Source of the DNA: an uncultured Lachnospiraceae bacterium
GTDB lineage: Bacteria > Bacillota > Clostridia > Lachnospirales > Lachnospiraceae
NCBI GenBank assembly: GCA_947589315.1
Contig: CANPZE010000001.1
Span: 1-64,000 of the forward strand
DNA: 64,000 bases
Direction: 5' to 3'
The notes under the pieces were generated by a model that saw nothing but the letters and a program-made list of their open reading frames with translations, made no database searches and was not told the origin of the DNA. Below are positions 17,138-25,975 of the stretch, piece after piece; position 1 is the stretch's first letter; every line of letters begins with the position of its first letter. The position numbers and the translations under genes were made by a program.

Positions 17138-18862
17138 CTACTCCAACTTAAACTTATTAACCTGGCCGCTAAGCTGATTGGCGATATCCATATTGGAATT
17201 TGCTTCCTTCCCGATATCCCCTACTTGCTCTGTCAGGCTCACAGACATCGCTGTCACATTGGCAATTCCCTGCGTACTCTCCTCAACAGCAACATTCACT
17301 GCCGCAATTGTGTCCTTTATGCGGTTCATATGCTCCCTCAGCCCCTGGCTTTCCTCTGCAAACTTCTGCATCATTTCCTTCATATTACCCACATCATTGC
17401 GATAGCTGTCACTGGTCTCCAAAAGCTTGGCATAGCCGTTCATGGCAGTCTCATCCATAAATTTCAGCATAGCTTCAGCTCTCTGCGCCAACTCGTTTAC
17501 AGTCTCGATCACCTCGGCGCTGACCTGCTGGATCTGAGCGGCCGCACCGCCAGAATCCGTAGCCAATTTTCCGATCTCATCTGCTACCACGGCAAATCCC
17601 CGGCCAGATTCCCCGGCCCTGGCTGCCTCAATGCTGGCGTTCAGCGCCAGCAGATTGGTCTGCTCTGTGATCCTTATGATATTCTCCGTAAGTTCACTGA
17701 TCTCCTCTACCTTTCTGGACTTCTCAATCTTCTCATTTACGGAAGCTGCCATTTCCTGGGCCAGCTCCCTGGCATGCCTCTGGCTCTCCTCCGCCTCCCC
17801 ATAGATCTGGGCGGCCCTTTTCATCGTATCCGCTGAAGCATCCTTGCCTGCCGTAGCGCTGGTAGCGATCATTTCCATCGTTTGAGAAACCTCTCCCGCC
17901 GCCTCATTGATCTGATTCAGAGAAGCATTCGTCTCCTCCATGGCGGCGCTCATTTCTTCCATCGTAGCAGAGACATCTGTAATGGCAATCTCTGCTTTTG
18001 AAAGGCTTTCCACCACATTCTCAGAGGAATTTGTCAAATGCGTGGAATTATCAGCAATGCTCCGCATAATCCCGCAAATATATTCCAACAAGGCATTTAC
18101 ATTATCAGCGATCAGCTCCAGTTCATCCCCGGTGAGAATGTCCAACTTTTGGGTTAAATCCCCCTCGCTGTTCACCAGGTCATAAATCTTGCGGTCTACC
18201 GCCCGAAGGCCCTTCATAATCCGCCGTACCACAATTCCCAAAATCACTGTAGCCACTACCAGGCAAAGAATCGCCATCCCTATTACCTGTCTTAAAATCA
18301 CCTGCTGCCTGGATACCACAGAAGAGGCGTCATAGTCGCATCCCAGCACACCGATCACTTCTCCCCCATCGTCCAAAATAGGCTTATATACTGAGATCAG
18401 ATCCCCATCCTCCGTAGAATCAATATAACCCTGGACGTAATCCTCTCCCTGGAAGACATCAGCTAATTCCTTATAAGATATCTGGAATTCTGCGCCGATC
18501 GGATTCTGTCTGTCTGTATTATCCGTATCCACTCCATAGCAGACCTTCTCCCCATCCCTGTACAATGTGTACAGAAACGCAATGCCACAGCGTTCCTGAA
18601 TATCCCGCATTGCCTTCAGAAGCGTCTGGTATTCCTCACTCTCCTCATCCCCCGGTTCCAGGCCGGCTGCCATATTACCATCAACGCTTGCCACTGCTAT
18701 GCTTGCCGCCATATCCGCTTCTTCAATCCCCATTTCCACCATTCCTTCGGAAACATGCTGATAAGAAGTATAACCTAGTGCAAAACAAATCGCCAGGACC
18801 AGCAATCCCACCGGAATTAAAATCTTGCCCCGTATACTGATCCTGCGTACCTTTAATTTCAT
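17138..18862 (-). CDS. Methyl-accepting chemotaxis protein with single extracellular sensor
   Basis: 574 residues. The N-terminal transmembrane helix (about 13-33) is followed by an extracellular Cache-like sensor (about 35-190), which has [17 protein letters not shown] and [19 protein letters not shown] second helix (about 200-220), a HAMP segment (about 222-275) and the cytoplasmic signalling rod follow. The rod tip is [20 protein letters not shown] plus [15 protein letters not shown], which binds CheA/CheW. It reports a small external ligand to the flagellar motor. It has its own promoter at 18906-18934. Its first 13 codons and leader are nearly repeated in front of pseC (20128-20346). Confidence 0.93.
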   Translation of the reverse strand: MKLKVRRISIRGKILIPVGLLVLAICFALGYTSYQHVSEGMVEMGIEEADMAASIAVASVDGNMAAGLEPGDEESEEYQTLLKAMRDIQERCGIAFLYTLYRDGEKVCYGVDTDNTDRQNPIGAEFQISYKELADVFQGEDYVQGYIDSTEDGDLISVYKPILDDGGEVIGVLGCDYDASSVVSRQQVILRQVIGMAILCLVVATVILGIVVRRIMKGLRAVDRKIYDLVNSEGDLTQKLDILTGDELELIADNVNALLEYICGIMRSIADNSTHLTNSSENVVESLSKAEIAITDVSATMEEMSAAMEETNASLNQINEAAGEVSQTMEMIATSATAGKDASADTMKRAAQIYGEAEESQRHARELAQEMAASVNEKIEKSRKVEEISELTENIIRITEQTNLLALNASIEAARAGESGRGFAVVADEIGKLATDSGGAAAQIQQVSAEVIETVNELAQRAEAMLKFMDETAMNGYAKLLETSDSYRNDVGNMKEMMQKFAEESQGLREHMNRIKDTIAAVNVAVEESTQGIANVTAMSVSLTEQVGDIGKEANSNMDIANQLSGQVNKFKLE

Positions 18863-19005
18863 TCTCCCACTCCCTTTCTAGTGCAATGCATAAAGCCACA
18901 ATCTAATTATACAAAGAGTTTTTTCCCTCTGCAAGGCTCATTTCTTATGCTTTATCAGATAGCGGTAATTTTCAGCCAGCCTTTTCCAATTCAGACAGTT
19001 TCTGA
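18824..19005. repeat. Duplicated segment, copy A (chemoreceptor start, leader, glycosyltransferase end relic)
   Basis: Compared with copy B (20128-20346), this shares the first 13 codons of the following gene, the ribosome binding site, the promoter and the last codons of the GT2 gene. Read on the minus strand it still encodes RLAENYRYLIKHKK-stop, the exact C-terminus of the intact GT2, plus QKLSELEK from further upstream. It differs from B by a roughly 13-base insertion near 18893-18905 and a 50-base deletion between CCAG and CCTTTTCC. Its outer end runs into the pseC 3' end. Confidence 0.8.
18906..18934 (-). promoter_or_regulatory. Sigma-A type promoter of the chemoreceptor
   Basis: On the minus strand TTGCAG, 17 bases, consensus TATAAT, about 45 bases upstream of the start codon. 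The same promoter occurs in copy B. Confidence 0.65.
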
Positions 19006-20166
19006 CACGTGTCTCTTCACACACTCTATTACATATTCCTGTTCCTCCCTGCTCAATCCCGGATGAATGGGAAGGCTGATCAGCCCCCGGTACAATTGCT
19101 CTGCCTGGGGGCAGCTGACACCATCATAACCGATCTGCTGGTAATAGGGATGGTGATATACAGGAATATAATGCACATTTACACCAATGCCGTCCTCACG
19201 CAGCTTCTGGAAGATATCCCTCCGTTTCTGCGCCGGCACCTGGATCACATACAGATGATAACTATTCTCGCATTCTTCCCTTTGATAGGGGGTAATAATA
19301 TCCTGCTGTCCTTCAAATGCCTGGTCGTATACCCGGGCAATCTCCCTGCGCCGCTGTAAAAAATGGGGAAGCTTTTTCAGCTGGCTGATCCCCAGGGCGC
19401 ACTGTACGTCTGAAATCCGATAATTGTAACCCAGATCCAGCTGTTCATAATACCAGGGGCCCTGATCCTCCTGAAGCAGCTTTTCCTCCCGGGTAATTCC
19501 ATGGGAGCGGTATAAACGCAGCCGTTCATATAGCTTTTCATCATTGGTGAGCACCATCCCTCCCTCTGCGGTAGTAATGTGCTTAACCGGATGGAAACTA
19601 AAACAGGTCATATCTGACAGCCCTCCGATTCTCTGCCCCCGGTAACGCGCTCCCAGCGCATGGGCTCCATCCTCGATCACCACAAGGCCATGTTCTCTGG
19701 CAATGCCGTGGATCTCATCCATCTGGCAGGGCTGTCCCGTATAATGGACAGGAATCAAAGCCTTCGTGCGGGAGGTGATCTTCCTTTGGATGTCTGCCGG
19801 ATCAATATTATAGGTATCCGGGCAGATATCGGCAAAGACTGGCCTGCCTCCGCAATAAAGAGCGCAGTTGGCAGAAGCAGCAAACGTGATAGGAGTGGTA
19901 ATGATCTCATCCCCCTCTCCGATCCCTGCCGCCAGGCAGGCAATATGCAGCGCCGCCGTCCCACTGGACACTGCCACGGCATACCTGGCTCCGGTATACT
20001 GCGCCACTGCCTCCTCAAATTCCTGGATCTTCGGTCCGGTAGTCAGGTAATCTGACAGCAGGACACGAACCACCTCCCGGATATCCTCCTCATCAATCTG
20101 CTGCCTTCCGTATGGTATATAGGCTCTCTTGCCCCGGATACTGCTCCTGCCTGCCTTTAATTTCAT
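18991..20166 (-). CDS. pseC: PseC-like sugar-nucleotide aminotransferase with chimeric N-terminus
   Basis: 391 residues, DegT/DnrJ/EryC1 family. The PLP lysine is in CFSFHPVKHITTAEGGM, which is the PseC form; other motifs are SSGTAALHIACLA and EDGAHALGARYRG. PseC makes UDP-4-amino-4,6-dideoxy-N-acetyl-altrosamine from the PseB product, and pseB is present at 25976. The first 13 residues, MKLKAGRSSIRGK, are not typical of PseC, which normally begins near IPYGRQ; they copy the start of the chemoreceptor at 18862. The last residues (HVSETV) also run into glycosyltransferase sequence; a relic copy at 23097 ends in HVSE-stop. The catalytic core looks intact, so the protein is probably active. Confidence 0.87.
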   Translation of the reverse strand: MKLKAGRSSIRGKRAYIPYGRQQIDEEDIREVVRVLLSDYLTTGPKIQEFEEAVAQYTGARYAVAVSSGTAALHIACLAAGIGEGDEIITTPITFAASANCALYCGGRPVFADICPDTYNIDPADIQRKITSRTKALIPVHYTGQPCQMDEIHGIAREHGLVVIEDGAHALGARYRGQRIGGLSDMTCFSFHPVKHITTAEGGMVLTNDEKLYERLRLYRSHGITREEKLLQEDQGPWYYEQLDLGYNYRISDVQCALGISQLKKLPHFLQRRREIARVYDQAFEGQQDIITPYQREECENSYHLYVIQVPAQKRRDIFQKLREDGIGVNVHYIPVYHHPYYQQIGYDGVSCPQAEQLYRGLISLPIHPGLSREEQEYVIECVKRHVSETV

Positions 20167-20346
20167 TCTCCCACTCCCTTTCTAGTGCAATGCATAATTA
20201 TACAAAGAGTTTTCCTCCACTGCAAGGCTCATTTCTTATGTTTTATCAGATAGCGGTAATTCTCAGCCAGCCTTTCCCAGCGTTCCCGCGTCATTGTATG
20301 TTCCAGGGACTGGCAAAACCCCTTTTCCAATTCAGACAGTTTCTGA
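20128..20346. repeat. Duplicated segment, copy B (pseC start, leader, end of GT2)
   Basis: Partner of copy A at 18824-19005. It covers the first 13 codons of pseC, the leader with promoter and the intact 3' end of the GT2 gene. Together A and B bracket the pseC gene like a duplicated target of about 150-200 bases. Confidence 0.8.
20197..20225 (-). promoter_or_regulatory. Sigma-A type promoter of pseC, copied from the chemoreceptor leader
   Basis: TTGCAG, 17 bases, TATAAT on the minus strand, identical in boxes and spacing to 18906-18934. It overlaps the last codons of the GT2 gene. Confidence 0.65.
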
Positions 20347-21263
20347 TATGTGGCGCTCTGGCGGTAGTCCGGAAACTGCAGCAATACCTCTTCCTTCATT
20401 TGTTCCAGTGTCTCATAGGGAAGCTGGTCAAACCGGGTAAAGATCAAGTGCAGGGTATTGATATAATACAGCCGCAAAAAGCTTCCCAGCATCTCTTCCC
20501 GGAACTCATCGGCAAAGCCCCTCCGTTTCAATTCTTTAAGCTTTTCCTTCTCGATCAGCAGCCGGTCCAATTGATGGGCGGAATTCCTTCCGGAGACAGT
20601 AGACTGCGGATTATAATAATAATGATAAGCAACCTTCCGGCTCACATAGGCCCGCTCTACAGAATACACTACCAGCGCCCCAAAATAGTTATCTTCATAA
20701 GCCAGCCCCTCAGGAAAGGATATGTCATGGTCCAAAAGAAACTTTTTCTCATAAATCTTGGTATTGATACTGCCGGGGAGTCCATGCCTTAAAAAATCAT
20801 GACGCTGGGAGACGTTGCGGATCACTATCGGTTCCTCTGCTATCCCGCAATATTCCTTAACATCGCAAAGATTTCCGTCTCCCCAGTCCCGCCCCATCTG
20901 GCAGGCGCTGACCTGGACGCCATGGGTTACAGCATTGTCATACAAAGTCTGATACATGTCCCTCTCTGCCCAATCATCAGCGTCCATATAGCCGATCCAT
21001 GGCGCGCTGGCATACTGCAGCCCTATATTTCTGGCTGTCCCCTGCCTTCCATTTTTGTCACAGCCCACCACCAGTATCGAATCCGGAAACCGTTTTTCCC
21101 ACTGGTAAAGACGATCCAGCGTCCCATCCGTAGATGCATCATCCACCAGGATCAGCTCCAGATTGTCTATACCAATGGTCTGGCGCACCAGAGAATTGAT
21201 ACAGCGGTCAATTTCTTTCTTCACATTATAGCATGGAATGATAATACTGATCAGCTTCTCCAT
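20229..21263 (-). CDS. Family 2 glycosyltransferase
   Basis: 344 residues. GT-A fold: ISIIIPCYNVKKEIDRCINS at the start, LILVDDASTDGT, then YMDADDWAERDMY with the DXD-type metal-binding motif. It transfers a sugar from a nucleotide donor. I chose ATG 21261-21263, preceded by GAGGGG, because the fold starts there. It begins 27 bases after the end of the Maf gene at 21290 and lies in the flagellin glycosylation island, so it probably extends or builds a flagellin-linked glycan. Its C-terminal codons are duplicated upstream of the chemoreceptor. Confidence 0.88.
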   Translation of the reverse strand: MEKLISIIIPCYNVKKEIDRCINSLVRQTIGIDNLELILVDDASTDGTLDRLYQWEKRFPDSILVVGCDKNGRQGTARNIGLQYASAPWIGYMDADDWAERDMYQTLYDNAVTHGVQVSACQMGRDWGDGNLCDVKEYCGIAEEPIVIRNVSQRHDFLRHGLPGSINTKIYEKKFLLDHDISFPEGLAYEDNYFGALVVYSVERAYVSRKVAYHYYYNPQSTVSGRNSAHQLDRLLIEKEKLKELKRRGFADEFREEMLGSFLRLYYINTLHLIFTRFDQLPYETLEQMKEEVLLQFPDYRQSATYQKLSELEKGFCQSLEHTMTRERWERLAENYRYLIKHKK

Positions 21264-21289
21264 CCGTCCCCTCATCCCTTTCTGTCCTC

Positions 21290-23077
21290 TCATGCCTTAG
21301 AATGGATCGCAGCCTTTAGAGACATAATCTCCATTCCTTTTTTCTTAGCGCCTCCCTCGGTAGCATCGATCACCGGCCTGGTATCTCCCTGGACCCGCAT
21401 TCTCTCCAGCCTTCCCTGGATCCATTCCCGATAGATATTCAGGTTGCGCCCAGTCTCTACCAGAGAGCCGTCCGCTGCCTCCACCTGAAGAGCCCCCATT
21501 CCCTCGACATTCTGGACACTCTGCGTCCCTGCAGCATGATTAGTCCCTCCGGTATATGCCAGATCCAGCCCTACAAAAATAAGCCGGCGGCTTCCCAGCC
21601 GAATTCCCAGTTCCATCCCGGTCGTTGTGACAGAACCTCCTGTATCAAAGCATTCTGCCTGCTCCTTTTCAGCAGCCTCCTGCGCCAGGGGATATCCCGC
21701 CTGGTAAATCCGATATTTCTCTCCTTCATACCGGGCCAGCATATTGCTGTTCACAGTAGAAAGAAATAGAAGAGGCACGCCACAGCCTGTTACGCCTTCC
21801 ACCTGCCTGCAGACGCCGGCCCCTGCATCAGTAATGATAACATAATCCGGCCGGATCCCGGCAGAAAGCAGCTTCTTCAATACGGTACCGGTCGACAGGA
21901 TCACAGCATCCTCTCTGTCCTTCAGGTCATGCAGCTGTCCCATGTTTTTATCCAGGGAAGGCCCCCCTGCAATAATATACAGATCTCTGCCTGCAAATCT
22001 TTCCCTGAGCTGGCATACATTCCCCGCCTTCTCCTTCTGGTTCCTGCGGAAATTGCTGTCCAGCCTGTTCTGCTGGGTGCGAACGGAGCTTTCCCGTACA
22101 AAGAATTCCTCCAGGCTCTGGCGATGCTTTTGATTACGGATTCCCTTAACAGAGGGATAATGGATATAACAGCCTTCTTCCGGCCCGAGCTGGCGCGCCA
22201 GCTCGGAAAAACGGCGATGGGTGATATCAATCTCAAGCCGGAAGCGTTCCTGCTGCAGCAGGGAAGCAATCGGCGCAAAGACCGCCGCCAGCATCAGGAC
22301 ATCCAGATTGCTTTCCACCACAGTGATCCTGCAATTCTCATCCAGCTGAAACAGCTGCGCATAGGGATAGCCAAATCCCAGGCCATAGAACAGATAAGCC
22401 TCTCTGTTCTGGGCTGCCCACTCGGAAGCCAGCAAAAAGCTTTCTCTGGCAATCACGTTATTGGTATGCAGATAAACCCGCCTGCCCTGCTGCCCACTTC
22501 CCTGGTCCGGCACGGCTATTGTATATTCTCCGCCTGAGGTAAACTCTACCGAATACCCCCGGTCCAATGACCTCTGTACTGCCTGTAATACCGCCTGGAA
22601 CCCTTCCTGGCTCAACTTCTCTGCCTTTCGGTATTCCCCGTACACATCGTAGCGGAACAGCATCTGGACACTGCCTGGTATCCGTTCCTCCATTGCCAGC
22701 ACATTTTTCCGCAATATTTCTTCGTCTACATAGATCAGTTCCTGCTCCACCAATCTCTGCTGGCAGGTAGTAAATACCGGAAGCAGGCTTGCCTCCAGCA
22801 GATCTGCCATCAAAACATAGTCCTCTTCTTCCTGGGCCTGGGAGATCATCTGAAGCATTCCCAGAATAGATTCCGGGCTGGCAAAAGGAGCCTCTCCATT
22901 CAATCCAGGCAGCAGCCCCAGCAACAGCTCCATTTCATCCATCAAGCCCTTAACCGCTCTGCCGGAATGCTTCATGGCATAGTAATACTGCTGCCTTCTG
23001 CAATATTCTACAGTCAGAGCTGCCTCACCGATAATAAAACTATTCTGTCTGATCAGCTTCTCCTCTTCTGGTGTCAT
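21290..23077 (-). CDS. Maf/DUF115 (MptE-like) flagellin glycosyltransferase with fused helical N-domain
   Basis: 595 residues. The N-terminal 110 residues are helical (QQYYYAMKHSGRAVKGLMDE ... EEEDYVLMADLLEASLLPVF). The Maf/DUF115 core follows, with LYIIAGGPSLDKNMGQL, YVIITDAGAG, DTGGSVTTTGMELGIRLG, LIFVGLDLAYTGGTNHAAGT and the closing VIDATEGGAKKKG. Maf proteins transfer nonulosonic acids or related sugars to Ser/Thr of flagellin in the cytoplasm. The helical N-domain resembles the separate protein encoded at 28969-29283. It lies in an operon-like array with pseB, pseC and two glycosyltransferases. Confidence 0.87.
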   Translation of the reverse strand: MTPEEEKLIRQNSFIIGEAALTVEYCRRQQYYYAMKHSGRAVKGLMDEMELLLGLLPGLNGEAPFASPESILGMLQMISQAQEEEDYVLMADLLEASLLPVFTTCQQRLVEQELIYVDEEILRKNVLAMEERIPGSVQMLFRYDVYGEYRKAEKLSQEGFQAVLQAVQRSLDRGYSVEFTSGGEYTIAVPDQGSGQQGRRVYLHTNNVIARESFLLASEWAAQNREAYLFYGLGFGYPYAQLFQLDENCRITVVESNLDVLMLAAVFAPIASLLQQERFRLEIDITHRRFSELARQLGPEEGCYIHYPSVKGIRNQKHRQSLEEFFVRESSVRTQQNRLDSNFRRNQKEKAGNVCQLRERFAGRDLYIIAGGPSLDKNMGQLHDLKDREDAVILSTGTVLKKLLSAGIRPDYVIITDAGAGVCRQVEGVTGCGVPLLFLSTVNSNMLARYEGEKYRIYQAGYPLAQEAAEKEQAECFDTGGSVTTTGMELGIRLGSRRLIFVGLDLAYTGGTNHAAGTQSVQNVEGMGALQVEAADGSLVETGRNLNIYREWIQGRLERMRVQGDTRPVIDATEGGAKKKGMEIMSLKAAIHSKA

Positions 23078-23096
23078 AGCCGCCTCCTTTTTCTAT

Positions 23097-23191
23097 TCTG
23101 ACACGTGTCTCTTCACACACTCTATTACATATTCCTCCATCTGGCAGGTCTGTCCTGTATAATGGACAGGAATCAAAGCCTTCGTGCGGGA
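23097..23191 (-). pseudogene. Internally deleted relic of a second pseC
   Basis: The first 40 bases match the pseC 3' end (about 19001-19042) and the next 55 (23137-23191) match an internal pseC segment (19719-19773) with two mismatches. Everything between, nearly 680 bases, is gone. The relic lies between the large glycosyltransferase and the Maf gene, which is a natural place for the original pseC. Its sequence ends the neighbouring glycosyltransferase: the last residues PARRL-stop of that protein are read from relic sequence. Confidence 0.85.
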
Positions 23192-25959
23192 ATGCCGGCC
23201 CGATGGTAAAATTCTTCCAACGCCTCTCCAAAACTGCGTTTGGAGTCCATCAGCACAGCCGCCCGTTCCCTTGCCATATCCGAGCGTTCCTGATAAAATT
23301 CCTTGTCTGTCATATACCGTTCCAACACCTCCAGCATTTCTTCCTGTGTCTCCACACAGAAATCAGGTCCGGCATTGACAAAAACGTCCCCATAATTATA
23401 CGACAATGCCGGAAGGCCCATATACATAGCCTCCACCACACTGCTGCCTCCCCCCTGCCTGGGAGGATTGATATACAGGTCGCACAGCTCCAGAACCGCC
23501 AGAACATCCCTAACAGTCCCCAGGTATGTACTGTTCTCCTTAAAACCAGGTATGGTCCTGCAGAATTCCCGGTACTGATCCATCCTGCCCATAAAAACAA
23601 ACCAAGCCCCCAGACGGGTATAAGGAAGCAGGCTTTCTATAAATTCCCTTTTCACCTCTCCCGTCAGCCGGGCGCCGATCATCGCAATGACAAAGCGGCC
23701 TTCCGGCAGGCGCATCTTCTCCCGGGTATAGGTATGGGTCTTTTCCACCAGGGAAAAGGTAAACGTCCCCTCCACCACCTGTTCCTCCGACTGGCCGAAG
23801 CGATGGAGCCACAGCCGTTCCCTTTGGGTCAGGGGATGGCCGATCATTTGAAAGTCTCCCTCTGTAGTAGCCAGAGAAGAGAATACCGTAGCTACGGACA
23901 GTTCCGGTACCAGGCTGTTGCAGCAATCTGTGATCAGGCTGTTGCCTCCAATATTTAATAAGAACAGCGGCTTTTTCTCCTCAACCAGATTCCGCAGCCA
24001 CTCCAGCCTCTGGGCCAGCGGCTCCTCCCGATCCATGGTATATACCGGGATCCGGCTCCCCATATACTCTATCTCATTCCAGGTATTCTTAGGAAAATAA
24101 TGTTCCGATACCACATAATTTAAGAGCAGCGGCGCTTCAGACTGGGAACACACCTCCGCCGTATCGATCAGGAATACCTTCTTGTGATGGTGTTCCATTA
24201 ATGTATGGCAGCGGTCCAGTGCCGTCTTAGTAGGGGCATGTAAAAGATTCTGCAGCTGCCCGGTAGTCACGACCACCACATCCCCATCCCTCTCCCCGAC
24301 AGGAATCCTCATTGCCTCTTCCTGCCTCTGAGATAAGGCCTGGTACATCTGGCGGTACAGAGTCCGGAACAGATAGGAAGTCTCCTCGTCTTTATCCTCG
24401 CTTTTCTGCCGTGAGAACAAGGTATGGTTTACCTGCCAGTATAAATAGTATTTAGTATCCACAGAAAGCTCCGGAGACTGTCGGATCAGCTCCAGATAAG
24501 CATTCGTATACTCTGCACTGCCCAGAACCTGGTACAGGCAGTCCTGGATACAGATCCGGGCAAAGATATCCTCCATCTGGCCGGACTGCCGAAACAATTC
24601 CTGGCAGATCCTGAGCCTTACCTGGGGAGGCTGCTTCTCCAGGCGTTCCCTCAGCTCTTCCCAATAGCCCCATGCCTGTGCTCCCCATTTTCGTATATCC
24701 TGCATAGTCTTCTGGGAGGAGAGCTGATCCAGATACTTTAGGAGATCTTCCCCCTGTTGCAGCCCCGCCTCGCTGTCTGTAAGCAGTTCCTCCAGATATT
24801 GGATGACTTCCCGGGCGCGGTGGGCCCAGGTATGCTTCTCCAGAAAGACTTCCCTTGCCCGGACGGCTATCTGCTCCGCCTCCTCCTCATGCTCCATCAG
24901 ATAATGAAGCTTCTCCGGCAAGCGGTCCAGTTCCCCGAGAGAATACAATACCAGCCCGCCGTCTCCCTCCAGGCTGTCCAGGTATTCACTGCGGTCTGAT
25001 ACAGGAATGGTCCCGCAGCCCATAGCGGTAAAGACACGGTCATGGGAACCCGCCTTGAACCACGGCATGATATTCAGAGAGAACTTAGAATTGGCAGTGA
25101 TCTCCAGAGACTTCATAAAATCACAGGGCGGATGGATATGCAGATACTCCTTATGATCACAGGAAAACTGATCCCAGCCTTTGCCATATACGTCCACCGG
25201 GATCCCGGCCTCCAACAGCTGCCGGATCACCCTTTCCCGGAAATAAGCCCTCACATAGGAATCTGCCTGTCTTAAATGGAACAGCGTAACCGCAAAATCC
25301 TTGGGGGAGGGTGTGATCCCCTGGCTTTCCAGAATAACAGATAACGCTTCTTCTATCGTGGCGCCGGTATTATGGATCAGATACTCTGCCAGGGCATTCA
25401 GTACCGCTTCTGTGTTCTGCCCCAGCTCCCTAAAGCCTTCCCTCCTCTTCTCTGCATGAAAATAACTTCCAACAAAAGAGAGCAGAATCTCCCTCTCCCT
25501 CCAGGGCCGGAGCTTACGGGCTTCACAGCCCCCGTGAGGCAAAAAGGCTTCTGCCCAGATATGGGGATAACAGCGGTCCAGATATTCCACATGGCGCTGG
25601 TCTGGCGACAGGACAAGCAATCTGGAGCTTCTTTCGCAAAGTCTCTCGTGATGATACATAGGGTGATCCATAAGCATCGTACAGTACAAAGGCAGCTGCC
25701 CATTCTGCTGTCCTCTCAGGAGATTCTGTATCAGCCCATTCTCCAGCATCATCCCATTCAGGGAAAACACTGCATCGAAATGCTTCTTTCCCTCCAGGAT
25801 CTCCTGGCGCACCCTGCGGTACTGTAATTCATTATAGGAATTAAGCTCCGTCACTTCGATTCCCATAGCCTCCCACTCCCGGTGCATCTCATTGAGGAAC
25901 CGCAGGGTGGAGTCATAGGTAGACTTCCCTTTTAATAATAATATTGACTGAATTGCCAT
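23173..25959 (-). CDS. Large two-part glycosyltransferase (CgeB/YkvP-like plus GT4-like)
   Basis: 928 residues. The N-terminal half resembles CgeB/YkvP-type glycosyltransferases (AVFSLNGMMLENG, LLVLSPDQRHVEYL, SKFSLNIMPWFKAGSHDRVF, AMGCGTIPVSDRSEYLDS). The middle (about 400-560) is helical. The C-terminal third is a second, GT-B type module with GRMDQYREFCRTIPGF, LCDLYINPPRQGGGSSVVEA and MYMGLPALSYNYGD. ATG 25957-25959 has GGAG eight bases upstream; a GTG four codons earlier lacks one. Its original C-terminus is lost: translation now ends in pseC relic sequence. It probably adds two sugars, or one sugar with a regulatory domain, to the flagellin glycan. Confidence 0.8.
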   Translation of the reverse strand: MAIQSILLLKGKSTYDSTLRFLNEMHREWEAMGIEVTELNSYNELQYRRVRQEILEGKKHFDAVFSLNGMMLENGLIQNLLRGQQNGQLPLYCTMLMDHPMYHHERLCERSSRLLVLSPDQRHVEYLDRCYPHIWAEAFLPHGGCEARKLRPWREREILLSFVGSYFHAEKRREGFRELGQNTEAVLNALAEYLIHNTGATIEEALSVILESQGITPSPKDFAVTLFHLRQADSYVRAYFRERVIRQLLEAGIPVDVYGKGWDQFSCDHKEYLHIHPPCDFMKSLEITANSKFSLNIMPWFKAGSHDRVFTAMGCGTIPVSDRSEYLDSLEGDGGLVLYSLGELDRLPEKLHYLMEHEEEAEQIAVRAREVFLEKHTWAHRAREVIQYLEELLTDSEAGLQQGEDLLKYLDQLSSQKTMQDIRKWGAQAWGYWEELRERLEKQPPQVRLRICQELFRQSGQMEDIFARICIQDCLYQVLGSAEYTNAYLELIRQSPELSVDTKYYLYWQVNHTLFSRQKSEDKDEETSYLFRTLYRQMYQALSQRQEEAMRIPVGERDGDVVVVTTGQLQNLLHAPTKTALDRCHTLMEHHHKKVFLIDTAEVCSQSEAPLLLNYVVSEHYFPKNTWNEIEYMGSRIPVYTMDREEPLAQRLEWLRNLVEEKKPLFLLNIGGNSLITDCCNSLVPELSVATVFSSLATTEGDFQMIGHPLTQRERLWLHRFGQSEEQVVEGTFTFSLVEKTHTYTREKMRLPEGRFVIAMIGARLTGEVKREFIESLLPYTRLGAWFVFMGRMDQYREFCRTIPGFKENSTYLGTVRDVLAVLELCDLYINPPRQGGGSSVVEAMYMGLPALSYNYGDVFVNAGPDFCVETQEEMLEVLERYMTDKEFYQERSDMARERAAVLMDSKRSFGEALEEFYHRAGIPARRL

Positions 25960-25975
25960 AACCGTCTCCACACTC

